Below are positions 8,721-18,900 of a stretch of DNA of 64,000 nt, piece after piece. Position numbers and translations under genes: made by a program. The notes under the pieces were generated by a model, which did no database searches, was not told where the DNA came from, and saw nothing but the letters and a program-made list of their open reading frames with translations. How positions within the stretch are numbered: position 1 is the stretch's first letter; every line of letters starts with the position of its first letter. Location of the stretch: assembly GCA_000739535.1 (NCBI GenBank), contig DF820463.1, positions 380,195 through 444,194 on the forward strand, read 5' to 3'. Source of the stretch: Candidatus Vecturithrix granuli. GTDB taxonomy: Bacteria > Moduliflexota > Moduliflexia > Moduliflexales > Moduliflexaceae.

Positions 8721-11700
8721 ATGGTAAATTTTTTTTGTACATTATTTAATATTCGAAAAGACGAATGGATGAGTGTTCTTTTTCTTTTTACGATAGCGGC
8801 TCTGGTGACAACCGGATCGATCTGGGGGTCAACCATCGCCTATGCCGCTTTTTTAAAACAAGTTGGACTACACTTATTGCCCTGGATTCTGGTGTTGAGC
8901 GCGATCCTCTCTTTTTTCGCCACAGGAATTTATACGGCCTTTGTTGATCGTATTAATCATCAGAAACTCCTGACGGGAATTTATATTTTTGGCGCTGCCA
9001 GCATTGCTTTAGGATTAACCTTACTCTATTTGAAATTTTCTTCCATTGCGTTTCCAATACTGTATCTGCTCTTCCTGGCAAGGGTCGCTATTTCTAATCC
9101 GCATTTTATTACCTATGTGAATAGTTTTTATGATATTCAATCTGCCAAGCGGGTTCTGCCGGTGATTACCGCCGGTTTTCGAATAGGAAATATTCTGGGC
9201 GGATTGACGACCCCGCTATTACTCGCCTGGTTTGCTTCGGATAGGATTATTACGATTTGGCTTTTAACCTATATCCCTATCGTAGGCCTGGTATGGTTAA
9301 TGCCTTACTTTCTCAGAAAAAAAGGAGCATCCGGTAAACCACCTCATCGGAGTACATCGCTTGTGAAGACAGCTTCAAGAAGACCCTATTTTCTTGATCT
9401 CGAAAATATAAAAGAAGGTTTTAGCTATACGATCCGCTCAAATTATCTGCGCTGGATCGCGATCGGAACCCTTTTATCTATGATACTCCTGGCTTTGATT
9501 GAGTATAAAACCATGGAGCTTTTATTACAGGTCTGTGGTACTCAGGAAGAATTAGCAAGCTTTTTAGCATTAGTGACCGGAATCGCCAATATTTTTGCTT
9601 TGCCGATATTGGTCTTTGCCATCAGCCGCCTTATTACCCTTCTCGGTCTGAACAATGTTATCTTATTTTTTCCCCTGATTAATTTGTTTATCTGCGGTGG
9701 GCTTATTTTTGCCCCGGGCACGCTCAGCGCAATAGGAGCGTATCTTGGTTACTCCGTCTTTCCAGGGATTTTTCAATTCCCGATTGATGGTCTGCTTTAC
9801 AATGCCGTGCCATCAAGAATAAAAGGGCGCGCCTGCGCCTTTGTGAATGGACTGGTTGAACCGATCGGCACCTTAATGGGAAGTCTGTTGCTCTTCATTC
9901 CGGTGTTGGTCACAAGCTGGTGGATGATTCCGTTGATTATTGGAATCCTGGCGCTGGCGTATGTTGCCAATACCCTGGTCATCCGCAAACAATATCGTAT
10001 CGCCTTAATCAAAATGTTAGAAGAGGAAGATTTCTCATTTATGCTTCCACAAGAAAGCTCAGATATTACCACAACGGATCCTATTATCCTTGCCCAGTTA
10101 GAAAAAAAGCTCAAAGAGAGTACCAGTCGAGAATTGACCGTGTTTATGGCTCAACTTATCAGCCAAACTGGGAGCCATGAAGCCGGAAAAATTTTGAGAA
10201 GAGCGATAGACAACGCGACAGACGCCAGAATGCGTTCAGCAATTCTTGATGTCATGGCGGCCTCAAATCTGAAGGGTGACATCGTACGCGATACATATAC
10301 CACGTTCCTTGCTGATCCGGATGAACAGGTTCGACAATCAGCCTTTATCGGCCTGGAACAATTGATGGGCATTAACAATAAGCAGTTTGTCGCCCTGGCC
10401 GTCAACATGTTGAACGATTCCAGTACGCAAGTGCGTATCCGCGTCCTTTCTGCACTCAGCCAAACCCGCGATTTTTATCTGATGCCCTCTGCCATGAATG
10501 TGCTGAATGCATTTCTTGCCGATGATGCGCCGAGCCTTCGCGCTCAGGGAGTTCAAATCCTCGGACAAATCGAAGAGGAGGGAGCTTTAGTGAGATTGGC
10601 TGAGTATGTGAATGACCCGGCTGATGAGGTGCGGTTAGAAGCGGCGACAGCCATTGAAGCCCGTATTCACAGCATCAATGGTCATCCATCAGGAACTCTG
10701 TTTGTGGCAAAAATGGAAACCTTGCTCCATGATCCGGTGGAACGTGTGCGTCAGGCCGCTTTGCAAGTGATCGGACATGGCTGCAAACAGAATCGAGATT
10801 TGTATCCAAAACTGATTGAAGCGTTATCTGATAGTAGTCCGCATATCAGAGCAACCGCAGTGAATAACCTGACGCACCTGGGAAAATCAGTCATTTCGGT
10901 TCTTCATCCGAAATTAAACTCGCCTCAACTGGATTTACGTAAAATGGTTGCGGTGGTATTGTGCCGGATTCAGCCGGAAGAATTTGGACCCCTGGTCAAC
11001 ACGAGTATTCAAGGAAACCTCCTGAACATTTATCAGCAGTACGCGATCTCAGACATGCTTGGAAGCTACCAGAGTTCTTTTGGACTCATGATCCTTCAAA
11101 AAGTCCTGAATGATCGCAATCAGCAACTTCTTGATGAGATTTTTTATCTGATGTCTGCGATGCACGATGCTGACGCGGTTCAATTGGTGAACGAATCGCT
11201 GCATAGCAAGGAGTTGAGCCTGAGAGCCAGTGCGATGGAGGTGTTAGAAACAATGACCAACCCCAAAACCGCAAGGCTCATGTCTCCGTTCTTTGATCCG
11301 GAACACCAAGCAGAACAGATCCTCTCGATTGGGAAAGATGTATGGGATTTACCCCAGCCGGACATGGCAAAGACGCTTCGAACGTTTCTCGCCACTCCTG
11401 AAGAACCCTGGTTGCGAACGATTGCTACCTTTGTTTTAGGTGAATTGGGAGCTTCCCTGACTCCATCCCCGCGACCCCCTCAACCTGCTATTCTTCCGGA
11501 TAAGCCCAGGGTCACATTCAAATTATTAGATGAGACAAACAGTGAAAACCGTGAAATCAACAATGGCGAAGGCGCTTCAGAACATATAGGGAGTAGGAGG
11601 AGGACGGCGCGGCGCGCGGTCAAACCCGATCTGTTGAGTCTCCTTTCCGATGAAGCGTCTCCAGAGACCGCGCAAACTTCAGCGCTGCCTGCTGTTGCCC

Positions 11701-12386
11701 CCGAAACGAAAGAATCTGACGCAATAGATCGCCCTTCAGATTCCGCTCCCACGATATTCACGCTACCAGAAATCGAAACGCTGCTAGCCAGTTCTCTTGC
11801 CGATTCGGATGAGGAGGTGCGTTTTACCGCTCAAATCGCCCAACGGATGATCGCAGGGCTCAGGAAAAAAGATCTTCTACAAAAGGAGCATGTCATGCTT
11901 TCAGCTATTGAAAAAGTGATTTTTTTAAAACAGGTATCATTCTTCCAGGGAATGACGATAGAACAACTCAAAGTGCTCGCCAATGTCTGTGAAGAAGAGT
12001 TCTTTCCGACAGATACGCACCTGTTTCATCAGGGAGAATCCGGCGTCAATTTATATGTCATCGTGAATGGTCGTGTGGGGATTGAACAGGAAAAACGCAA
12101 AGGCTCCTTTGTCAGAGTCAATACACTTGAAGCGTATTCCTATCTCGGCGAAGTATCGGTGTTTGATGCCAGTCCGCATACGGCGGATGCTATTGCCATC
12201 CAGGATACTCTGACCCTGCGAATCAGCCGTGAACACCTGTTAGCGTTAGCCCGGCAGCATCCAGAGCTCTCGCTGCAATTAATTAACGCGCTTAATAAAC
12301 AGTTACGCCATGCCTACGATCGTATTGCCGAACTGACTCGTTCCAGACCGCGAGAATTGCACAAATTATTCGATCAATTTGACTGA
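8721..12386 (+). CDS. Large membrane protein: transporter-like domain, HEAT repeats and cNMP-binding-like domain
   Basis: The 1221-residue protein has three parts. Residues 1-430 carry about 12 hydrophobic segments in the pattern of MFS or nucleotide (ATP/ADP) exchange transporters, with charged cytoplasmic loops. Residues about 455-900 are helical HEAT-like repeats (recurring D-x-x-x-x-V-R-x-x-A-x-x-A/L units such as DPDEQVRQSAFIGL, DDAPSLRAQGVQIL and DPVERVRQAALQVI). After a disordered stretch, residues about 1055-1180 match a cyclic-nucleotide-binding fold (HQGESGVNLYVIVNGRV, then LGEVSVFDASPHTADA). The phosphate-binding cassette has the Glu but a His where the ligand-binding Arg is expected, so cAMP binding is doubtful. 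It ends 19 bases before the NRPS start codon. It may be a sensor or scaffold rather than a transporter. Confidence 0.8.
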   Translation: MVNFFCTLFNIRKDEWMSVLFLFTIAALVTTGSIWGSTIAYAAFLKQVGLHLLPWILVLSAILSFFATGIYTAFVDRINHQKLLTGIYIFGAASIALGLTLLYLKFSSIAFPILYLLFLARVAISNPHFITYVNSFYDIQSAKRVLPVITAGFRIGNILGGLTTPLLLAWFASDRIITIWLLTYIPIVGLVWLMPYFLRKKGASGKPPHRSTSLVKTASRRPYFLDLENIKEGFSYTIRSNYLRWIAIGTLLSMILLALIEYKTMELLLQVCGTQEELASFLALVTGIANIFALPILVFAISRLITLLGLNNVILFFPLINLFICGGLIFAPGTLSAIGAYLGYSVFPGIFQFPIDGLLYNAVPSRIKGRACAFVNGLVEPIGTLMGSLLLFIPVLVTSWWMIPLIIGILALAYVANTLVIRKQYRIALIKMLEEEDFSFMLPQESSDITTTDPIILAQLEKKLKESTSRELTVFMAQLISQTGSHEAGKILRRAIDNATDARMRSAILDVMAASNLKGDIVRDTYTTFLADPDEQVRQSAFIGLEQLMGINNKQFVALAVNMLNDSSTQVRIRVLSALSQTRDFYLMPSAMNVLNAFLADDAPSLRAQGVQILGQIEEEGALVRLAEYVNDPADEVRLEAATAIEARIHSINGHPSGTLFVAKMETLLHDPVERVRQAALQVIGHGCKQNRDLYPKLIEALSDSSPHIRATAVNNLTHLGKSVISVLHPKLNSPQLDLRKMVAVVLCRIQPEEFGPLVNTSIQGNLLNIYQQYAISDMLGSYQSSFGLMILQKVLNDRNQQLLDEIFYLMSAMHDADAVQLVNESLHSKELSLRASAMEVLETMTNPKTARLMSPFFDPEHQAEQILSIGKDVWDLPQPDMAKTLRTFLATPEEPWLRTIATFVLGELGASLTPSPRPPQPAILPDKPRVTFKLLDETNSENREINNGEGASEHIGSRRRTARRAVKPDLLSLLSDEASPETAQTSALPAVAPETKESDAIDRPSDSAPTIFTLPEIETLLASSLADSDEEVRFTAQIAQRMIAGLRKKDLLQKEHVMLSAIEKVIFLKQVSFFQGMTIEQLKVLANVCEEEFFPTDTHLFHQGESGVNLYVIVNGRVGIEQEKRKGSFVRVNTLEAYSYLGEVSVFDASPHTADAIAIQDTLTLRISREHLLALARQHPELSLQLINALNKQLRHAYDRIAELTRSRPRELHKLFDQFD

Positions 12387-12405
12387 AAAGAGGGAACTGA
12401 GCAGT

Positions 12406-15400
12406 ATGGAGAAGTATGATCAGTTTTGTTGCTTTCTCATCGGAGAAGGTAGCCTTCCGGTCCAATGTGGCAATCTCCTTTTAGAATGCAAACATGGCAT
12501 CTGCGGAATGATTTCGCCGGATGCCACTGTGCGCCAATGGGCCGAGCAGCGCAAGATTCCCTGCTATGCTCCGACTGACGATCTTGTCCATATTTTAGGA
12601 AAACAACCCTTCGATTATCTTTTCAGTATCGTCAATAGCACGGTCATTCCTGCCAATGCCTTGAAATTGCCCCGGAGATATGCCATTAATTATCATAATG
12701 CGCCGCTGCCAAAATACGCCGGCACGAACGTGGCTTCTCATGCCATCATGCACCAGGAAAAATTTCATGGGGTCACATGGCATGTGATGACCGAGAGCGT
12801 GGATGCGGGCGACATCTTAAAACAACACACTTTTCCTATTGGAGCGCATGAAACAGCTCTGAGTTTGAATACTAAATGTTATGAAGCCGCGCTGCACTTA
12901 TTCGGTGAACTTGTTGAGGAACTTGCTTGTGGGCGCATTCACCCGATTCAACAAAATTTAACGGAACGAACGTATTTTGGACGCTATCAGCGTCCCCCTG
13001 CCGCCTGTCTGCTTGATTGGAACCAGGAAGCTCAGGTTATTGATGCAATGGTACGAGGGTTGACCTTTGGGAATTATCCTAATCCTCTGGGGCTGCCCAA
13101 GATGCTTGTTGGAAAGACGTGTCTGGCCGTCGCCGCGTTGGAGGTGACCGATATTCCTTCGCAAAATCCACCCGGAACAATTACAATGATAACCCCAGAG
13201 ATACTCACGATTGCCACTGGCACCTTCGATGTGAACATTTGTCAGATTACAAGACTTGATGGACACCCACTTTCCGTCGTGGAATGCGCAGAACAATTCG
13301 ATCTCCGTGTAAAAGATGTGCTGCCGCTTCCATCAGTTGACCTATCTCGTCGTCTTACTGAAATTCATGCTCAGATTTGCCGACACGAATCTTTTTGGAT
13401 CAAGTGTTTAGAAACTCTCCAGCCAATGCCTCTGCCATATAGTATCCATCTTGCAAATCCCTCAGCAACAGGCCATATCGAGTGTATCACCATGAATGTT
13501 CCGGCTCCGGCTGACAGCGATTTTTTCCTGGCAGCTTGCATAACATATTTTGCACGGCTCAACAATCTTTACCAAGGCGATATTGCCTTTTGTTACCCTG
13601 AATTACGCCAGAAGCTTGACGGCCTAGAGCCATTTTTTGCGATGTACGTGCCTTTTCACCTGCACCTGGATGATACGCAGTCTTTGTGTGTAAACCAACA
13701 AGCCATATACACCGAGATAAGCCGTGTGAAAACCCGTCAAACCTACATGCGCGATCTGGTTGCCCGTTTTCCTTCTCTTCATTCAAAAACAGAACTCCGT
13801 GCTCAGGCAATTTTACCTGTCGCTGTCGAAGTGTTTGAGGGGGAAAATCTGCTATCTGTCTCGTCTGATGCGTATTTGACGCTGAGGATAAAGGGGAATG
13901 GCGCGGTATGCCATTGGATCTATAAGACAGGCTGGTTGAAGCCGGATGACGTGGCCCGGATGGCGCATTATTTTGAAACCTTTGTCTCTGCCCTGCTCGC
14001 GCAGCCGGAACAGCCCTTAGCCTGTGTTCCTTTGTTAACGCCAAAGGAACAACATCAGATTCTTTATGAATGGAATGCAACTCAGGCTGAGTATCCCCAC
14101 ACCTCTTGTCTGCACCAAATCTTTGAGGCGCAAGTCAGAAAAACGCCTGAAGCAATCGCGGTCGTGTATGAAGATGCGCAGCTCACGTATCGGGAATTGA
14201 ATCAGCGCGCCAATCAATTGGCTCATTATCTACGGAAATCAGGGGTAGGCCCCGAAGTGCTGGTTGGCTTGTGCCTGGAACGGTCTTTAGAAATGATCGT
14301 CGGATTGTTGGGCATTTTGAAAGCTGGCGGAGCGTATGTGCCTTTCAATCCTGAGGATCCAAAGGAACGTTTAGCATTCATGCTGGAAGATACGCAGGCA
14401 TCAATACTCCTCACCCAACAAGCACTCTTAGCTCATATACCTGAGCAGAGAGTACAGGTGATCTGTATAGATACACACTGGAAAACAATTTCGCGTGAGA
14501 ACGAGAATGACCCTGAAAATAGCACGTTGCCCCAGAACATAGCGTATGTGATTTACACGTCAGGCTCAACAGGGATCCCAAAAGGCGTGGTGATTCAACA
14601 TCAGTCAGTCCTGAATTTATGGAACGGATTAGCTCATAGTATCTATGCTCAGAAGATCAGGGATTTACTAAGGATTAGCCTGAATGGCCCCTTAACGTTT
14701 GATACATCGGTGAAACAATGGGTTCAACTTCTGAGCGGTCATACCCTCTATGTGATCCCGGCAAGGATGCGATTTCATGGGAATGCGTTGCTCAATTATC
14801 TCCAGCAGCATAAAATTGATGTTTTCGATTGTACTCCCTCTCAGTTAAAGTTACTGCTTGAAGTTGGAATGTCAAAAGATGCCCCTGGTAAGGTACTCGT
14901 TGCCGGAGAAATGATTGAGGACGCAACCTGGCAAGAATTAGCCCCTCAGACAGTAACAACATTTTATAACCTATACGGGCCAACGGAATGTACTGTAGAT
15001 ACAACGGTCTGTCAAATAAGTGCTGTTTCTCACACACCGACGATTGGACGTCCACTTTCGAATATCCAGGTGTATATCCTGGATCCTTCTTGCCAACCTG
15101 TGCCGGTTGGCATCTCTGGTGAGCTTTACATTGGCGGTGTTGGACTGGCGCGAGGATATTTAAAGCGTGCTGACACGACAGCTGAAAAATTTGTGCCGCA
15201 CCCTTTTAGTTCTCAGCCAGGGGCACGTATGTATAAAACCGGCGACCTTGCGCGTTATTTGCCCGATGGAAATATCGAGTTCCTCGGCCGGAGCGATCAC
15301 CAGGTTAAAATTCGTGGTTTTCGAATTGAACCAGGAGAAATTGAAACAATAATATCTGAAAATCCTCTGGTGCAGGATGCTGTTGTGTTGGTACGCGAGG

Positions 15401-15924
15401 ATATCCCTGGCGATAAACGCTTGGTTGCGTATGTTATCCCTGCTCAGGGAGAACATCCAACATCTCGAGAACTACGGAATGCGCTCACAGAAAAATTGCC
15501 TGGCTACATGATTCCAGCGGCGTTTATCCAGGTAGAGCGTTTCCCGCTGACGCCGAATGGCAAGATCGATCGTCGCGCTTTTCCGCCTCCCGATTGGTCT
15601 CAAAGGCAGGGAAAATATGATATAGTTGCTCCGCGTACCTCTACAGAGCGCATTTTGGCCGAGATTTGGACGGAAGTATTAGAGATAGAACACATAAGTA
15701 TTGATGATAATTTTTTTGAGATAGGAGGTCATTCGCTTTCAGGTATGCGTATCCTTTCCCGCTTGCAAGCCATCTTGCACATCTCGTTGCCTCTTCACAC
15801 GCTCTTTGAGTCCCCCACCGTGGAAAGTCTGGCTCGCGCTGTCGACGCCGTGCACTGGGCCATTCAACATCAGCAAGAACCGTCTTCCCCAGCCGATAAT
15901 GAGCGCGAGGTGGTTGTATTATGA
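12406..15924 (+). CDS. NRPS starter module: formyltransferase, partial condensation, adenylation, PCP
   Basis: The 1172-residue protein is taken from ATG 12406 with AGAGGG upstream. A TTG at 12379 would overlap the previous gene. Residues 1-300 are a formyl-tetrahydrofolate-type transferase. The catalytic Asn95-x-His97 and Asp133 keep the 38-residue spacing of methionyl-tRNA formyltransferase, and a C-terminal lobe (LTFGNYPNPLG) follows. Residues about 312-555 look like only the C-lobe of a condensation domain, with no HHxxxDG. Residues about 563-1060 are an adenylation domain (YVIYTSGSTGIPKG, NLYGPTE, YKTGDLARYLPDG, NGKIDRRAF). The PCP attachment Ser1110 is in GGHSL. My hand-read specificity residues, D-T-K-D-L-A-L-V-D, resemble glutamate codes. 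The likely role is loading and N-formylating the first residue of a peptide. It overlaps the next gene by ATGA. Confidence 0.87.
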   Translation: MEKYDQFCCFLIGEGSLPVQCGNLLLECKHGICGMISPDATVRQWAEQRKIPCYAPTDDLVHILGKQPFDYLFSIVNSTVIPANALKLPRRYAINYHNAPLPKYAGTNVASHAIMHQEKFHGVTWHVMTESVDAGDILKQHTFPIGAHETALSLNTKCYEAALHLFGELVEELACGRIHPIQQNLTERTYFGRYQRPPAACLLDWNQEAQVIDAMVRGLTFGNYPNPLGLPKMLVGKTCLAVAALEVTDIPSQNPPGTITMITPEILTIATGTFDVNICQITRLDGHPLSVVECAEQFDLRVKDVLPLPSVDLSRRLTEIHAQICRHESFWIKCLETLQPMPLPYSIHLANPSATGHIECITMNVPAPADSDFFLAACITYFARLNNLYQGDIAFCYPELRQKLDGLEPFFAMYVPFHLHLDDTQSLCVNQQAIYTEISRVKTRQTYMRDLVARFPSLHSKTELRAQAILPVAVEVFEGENLLSVSSDAYLTLRIKGNGAVCHWIYKTGWLKPDDVARMAHYFETFVSALLAQPEQPLACVPLLTPKEQHQILYEWNATQAEYPHTSCLHQIFEAQVRKTPEAIAVVYEDAQLTYRELNQRANQLAHYLRKSGVGPEVLVGLCLERSLEMIVGLLGILKAGGAYVPFNPEDPKERLAFMLEDTQASILLTQQALLAHIPEQRVQVICIDTHWKTISRENENDPENSTLPQNIAYVIYTSGSTGIPKGVVIQHQSVLNLWNGLAHSIYAQKIRDLLRISLNGPLTFDTSVKQWVQLLSGHTLYVIPARMRFHGNALLNYLQQHKIDVFDCTPSQLKLLLEVGMSKDAPGKVLVAGEMIEDATWQELAPQTVTTFYNLYGPTECTVDTTVCQISAVSHTPTIGRPLSNIQVYILDPSCQPVPVGISGELYIGGVGLARGYLKRADTTAEKFVPHPFSSQPGARMYKTGDLARYLPDGNIEFLGRSDHQVKIRGFRIEPGEIETIISENPLVQDAVVLVREDIPGDKRLVAYVIPAQGEHPTSRELRNALTEKLPGYMIPAAFIQVERFPLTPNGKIDRRAFPPPDWSQRQGKYDIVAPRTSTERILAEIWTEVLEIEHISIDDNFFEIGGHSLSGMRILSRLQAILHISLPLHTLFESPTVESLARAVDAVHWAIQHQQEPSSPADNEREVVVL

Positions 15925-18900
15925 GACCTGTTTCTGAGCTGTTAGCAGATCTTCGAAATTCAGGAGTCCACATTCTGGTCAACGGCGAAGAACTGCATCT
16001 AAACGCCCCAAAAGGCAGCCTGACCCCAGACCTGCGCGCTGAAATTGCTCAACGCAAAGCGGACATCCTGGCGTTTTTCCGGGCGGTGGCGAGCGGCGGC
16101 TCGCAAGCATCGTCGCCCATTCCGGTTGTTCCGCGAGATACGCCTCTGCCCCTGTCTTTTGCCCAGCAACGCCTCTGGTTTTTGCACCAATTCGAGGAAG
16201 AACAACGGGGACTGTACAATGTGTCAAAAGCTTTTCAGCTTCACGGTCGGCTTGATATCCAGGCATTGGAACAAAACGTGAGCGCCATTGTGCGTCGTCA
16301 CGAGGTGTTGCGGACAAGCTTTGCCATGCATAACGGCGATCCGGTACAAACAATTCTGACTGACGCCAGAGTGCCCTTCTCCATCCGGGATCTCCAAGAT
16401 CTTTCACCGCAAGAACAGGCTGACAGCGTTCAACACTTCGCGGTGCAAGAAGCGCAACGCCCCTTTGATTTGGAGCAGGGACCCTTACTGCGCGTGCTGC
16501 TGCTGCGTGTCGCGCCAACAGACCATGTTGTAGTGCTGACGATACACCATATTGTGTCAGACGCTTGGTCAACCGGAATCTTGTTTCAAGAACTCGCGCA
16601 CATCTATCAGGCCTGGGTCACAGGAGAACCGGTTTCTTTGCCCGATCTCCCGATCCAGTATGCCGACTTTGCGGTCTGGCAGCGAAATTGGCTTCAGGGT
16701 GATCGCTTAGAGCGATTAACGGCTTATTGGAAAAATCAATTGGAGGCCATCCCTCCGATCCTGGAACTCTCTATAGAACATCCCCGCCCGGCGATTCAGA
16801 GTTTTCAGGGAAAGACTCTGAGATTTTCCCTGAACGCTGCTCTGTGCCAGAAATTAACGACGTTGAGTCAACAAGCAGGAGCGACGCTCTTTATGACGCT
16901 TTTGGCGGCGTTTGTCAGTTTACTTGCGCGTTATAGCGGGAGTAATGATATTGTCGTGGGGTCGCCGATTGCCAATCGCAGACATCCGGCGTTGGAATCG
17001 TTGATCGGCTTTTTTGTGAATACGTTGGTGTTGCGGGTGAATGTTGCGGAGAATCCGACATTTTTAGACGTGCTCCAACAAGTGCGAAAGGTGACTCTGG
17101 AGGCTTACGACCATCAGGATCTCCCTTTTGAACGGTTAGTTGAAGTTTTGCAGCCGGAACGGAACCTCCATTCATCCCCTCTTTTTCAGGTGATGTTTGT
17201 TTTCCAAAATGCGCCTAAAACCCACATGGAACTATCCGGGTTAACCGTAAAATCGCTCGAATTCGATCCTGGAATCGCTAAATTTGATCTCACTCTGGGC
17301 TTTATAGAAACTGAGCATGGAACATTAGACGGAACCATCGAATATGCTACAGATTTGTTCGATGCTGAGACGATCACGCGCATGATCGGCCATTTGCAGA
17401 CAATTCTCACTGGCATTGTCCAGGATCCCCAGAAATATATTTCGGATTTACCTCTGTTAACTCAGGCGGAGCGACAACAAATTTTAGAGCAATGGAACGA
17501 TACTCACGTCAGTTATGCGGAACAAGGCTTCCTTCCTGAGCTTTTTGAAGCGCAAGTGCAGCATACGCCGGACGCAACCGCGGTTGTATTTAACAATACA
17601 CCTTTGACGTATCAGGAACTGAATCAACGCGCTAATCACGTCGCGCACTACCTGAGGAGTTTAGGCGTTGGACCGGAAGTGCTGGTCGGGATTTTTGTTG
17701 AGCGTTCGCTGGAAATGATGGTCGGATTACTGGGGATTTTAAAAGCTGGAGGAGCGTATGTTCCTCTTGATCCGGAATTTCCCCAGGCGCGTTTACAGTT
17801 TATGATAGATAATTCAGGGGTTTCAGTGTTGTTAACCCAAAAGGCTTTAGAAAAGAAACTCCCGTCCAATCAATCCCAAAAGGTGTTTCTTGATGCCGAT
17901 TGGGAAAACATCGCTGTCACAAGCGAAGGCAATCTTGTGCATGGCCTGCACGGAGCGAATCTGGCGTATGTGATTTATACTTCAGGTTCAACAGGTCTTC
18001 CCAAAGGCGTCCAGATTTCGCACAACGCGCTGCGTAACTTCTTGCTCTTCATGCGTCAACAATTGGGGGTTACAGCCAGGGATGCGTTGCTCGCTGTCAC
18101 CACGCTGTCGTTTGATATTGCCGGTTTAGAACTATTTCTGCCCTTGATAGCAGGTGGAACAGTTGTGCTGGCCGACCGGGAGACAACGCTGGATGGCCGT
18201 CGGTTAAGCGAACGATTAGAGCAATGCGGCGTGACGGTGATGCAAGCAACCCCTGCGACGTGGCGGCTCATGTTAGCATCCGGGTGGCGCAACACCGCAG
18301 AATTGCGAGCGTTATGCGGTGGTGAGGCTCTTCCGCGCGACCTGGCCGCGCAGTTGCTTAATGGCGTCGCGTCGTTAAAGAACCTGTATGGCCCCACAGA
18401 AACCACAATATGGTCGTCGTTGCATCAGGTTACCTCTTCAGACCAGACCATTCCGATTGGCAGACCCATAGGCAATACTCAATTTTATATCCTGGACGCT
18501 TCTTTTACCCCTACGCCAGTTGGGGTGGCCGGGGAATTATATATCGGAGGCGCGGGTTTGGCGCGCGGATATTTCAAACGCCCAGACTTGACGGCTGAAA
18601 AATTTGTGCCGCACCCCTTGAGTTCAGTCCCCGGAGAACGATTATATAAAACCGGCGACCAGGTCAGATATTTGCCCGATGGCAATATTGAGTTTCTTGG
18701 GCGTCGCGACGATCAGGTCAAAATTCGAGGTTTCAGAATTGAATTGGGCGAAATTGAGACAGCATTATCCGAATATCCTGCCATACGTCAGGCTGTTGTT
18801 GTTGTGCAAGGAGACGATTTGCAGAGCAAACGTATCGCGGCTTACCTTGTGCCCCAGGATAATTCCGTTTCAATTGAAACGTTGCAGGGATTTCTGAAAG

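Noticed and set aside
15641-16572. Long minus-strand frames (113 and 197 codons) across the NRPS junction
   Set aside because: They lie opposite strongly conserved NRPS domains, a common effect of GC-rich coding sequence.
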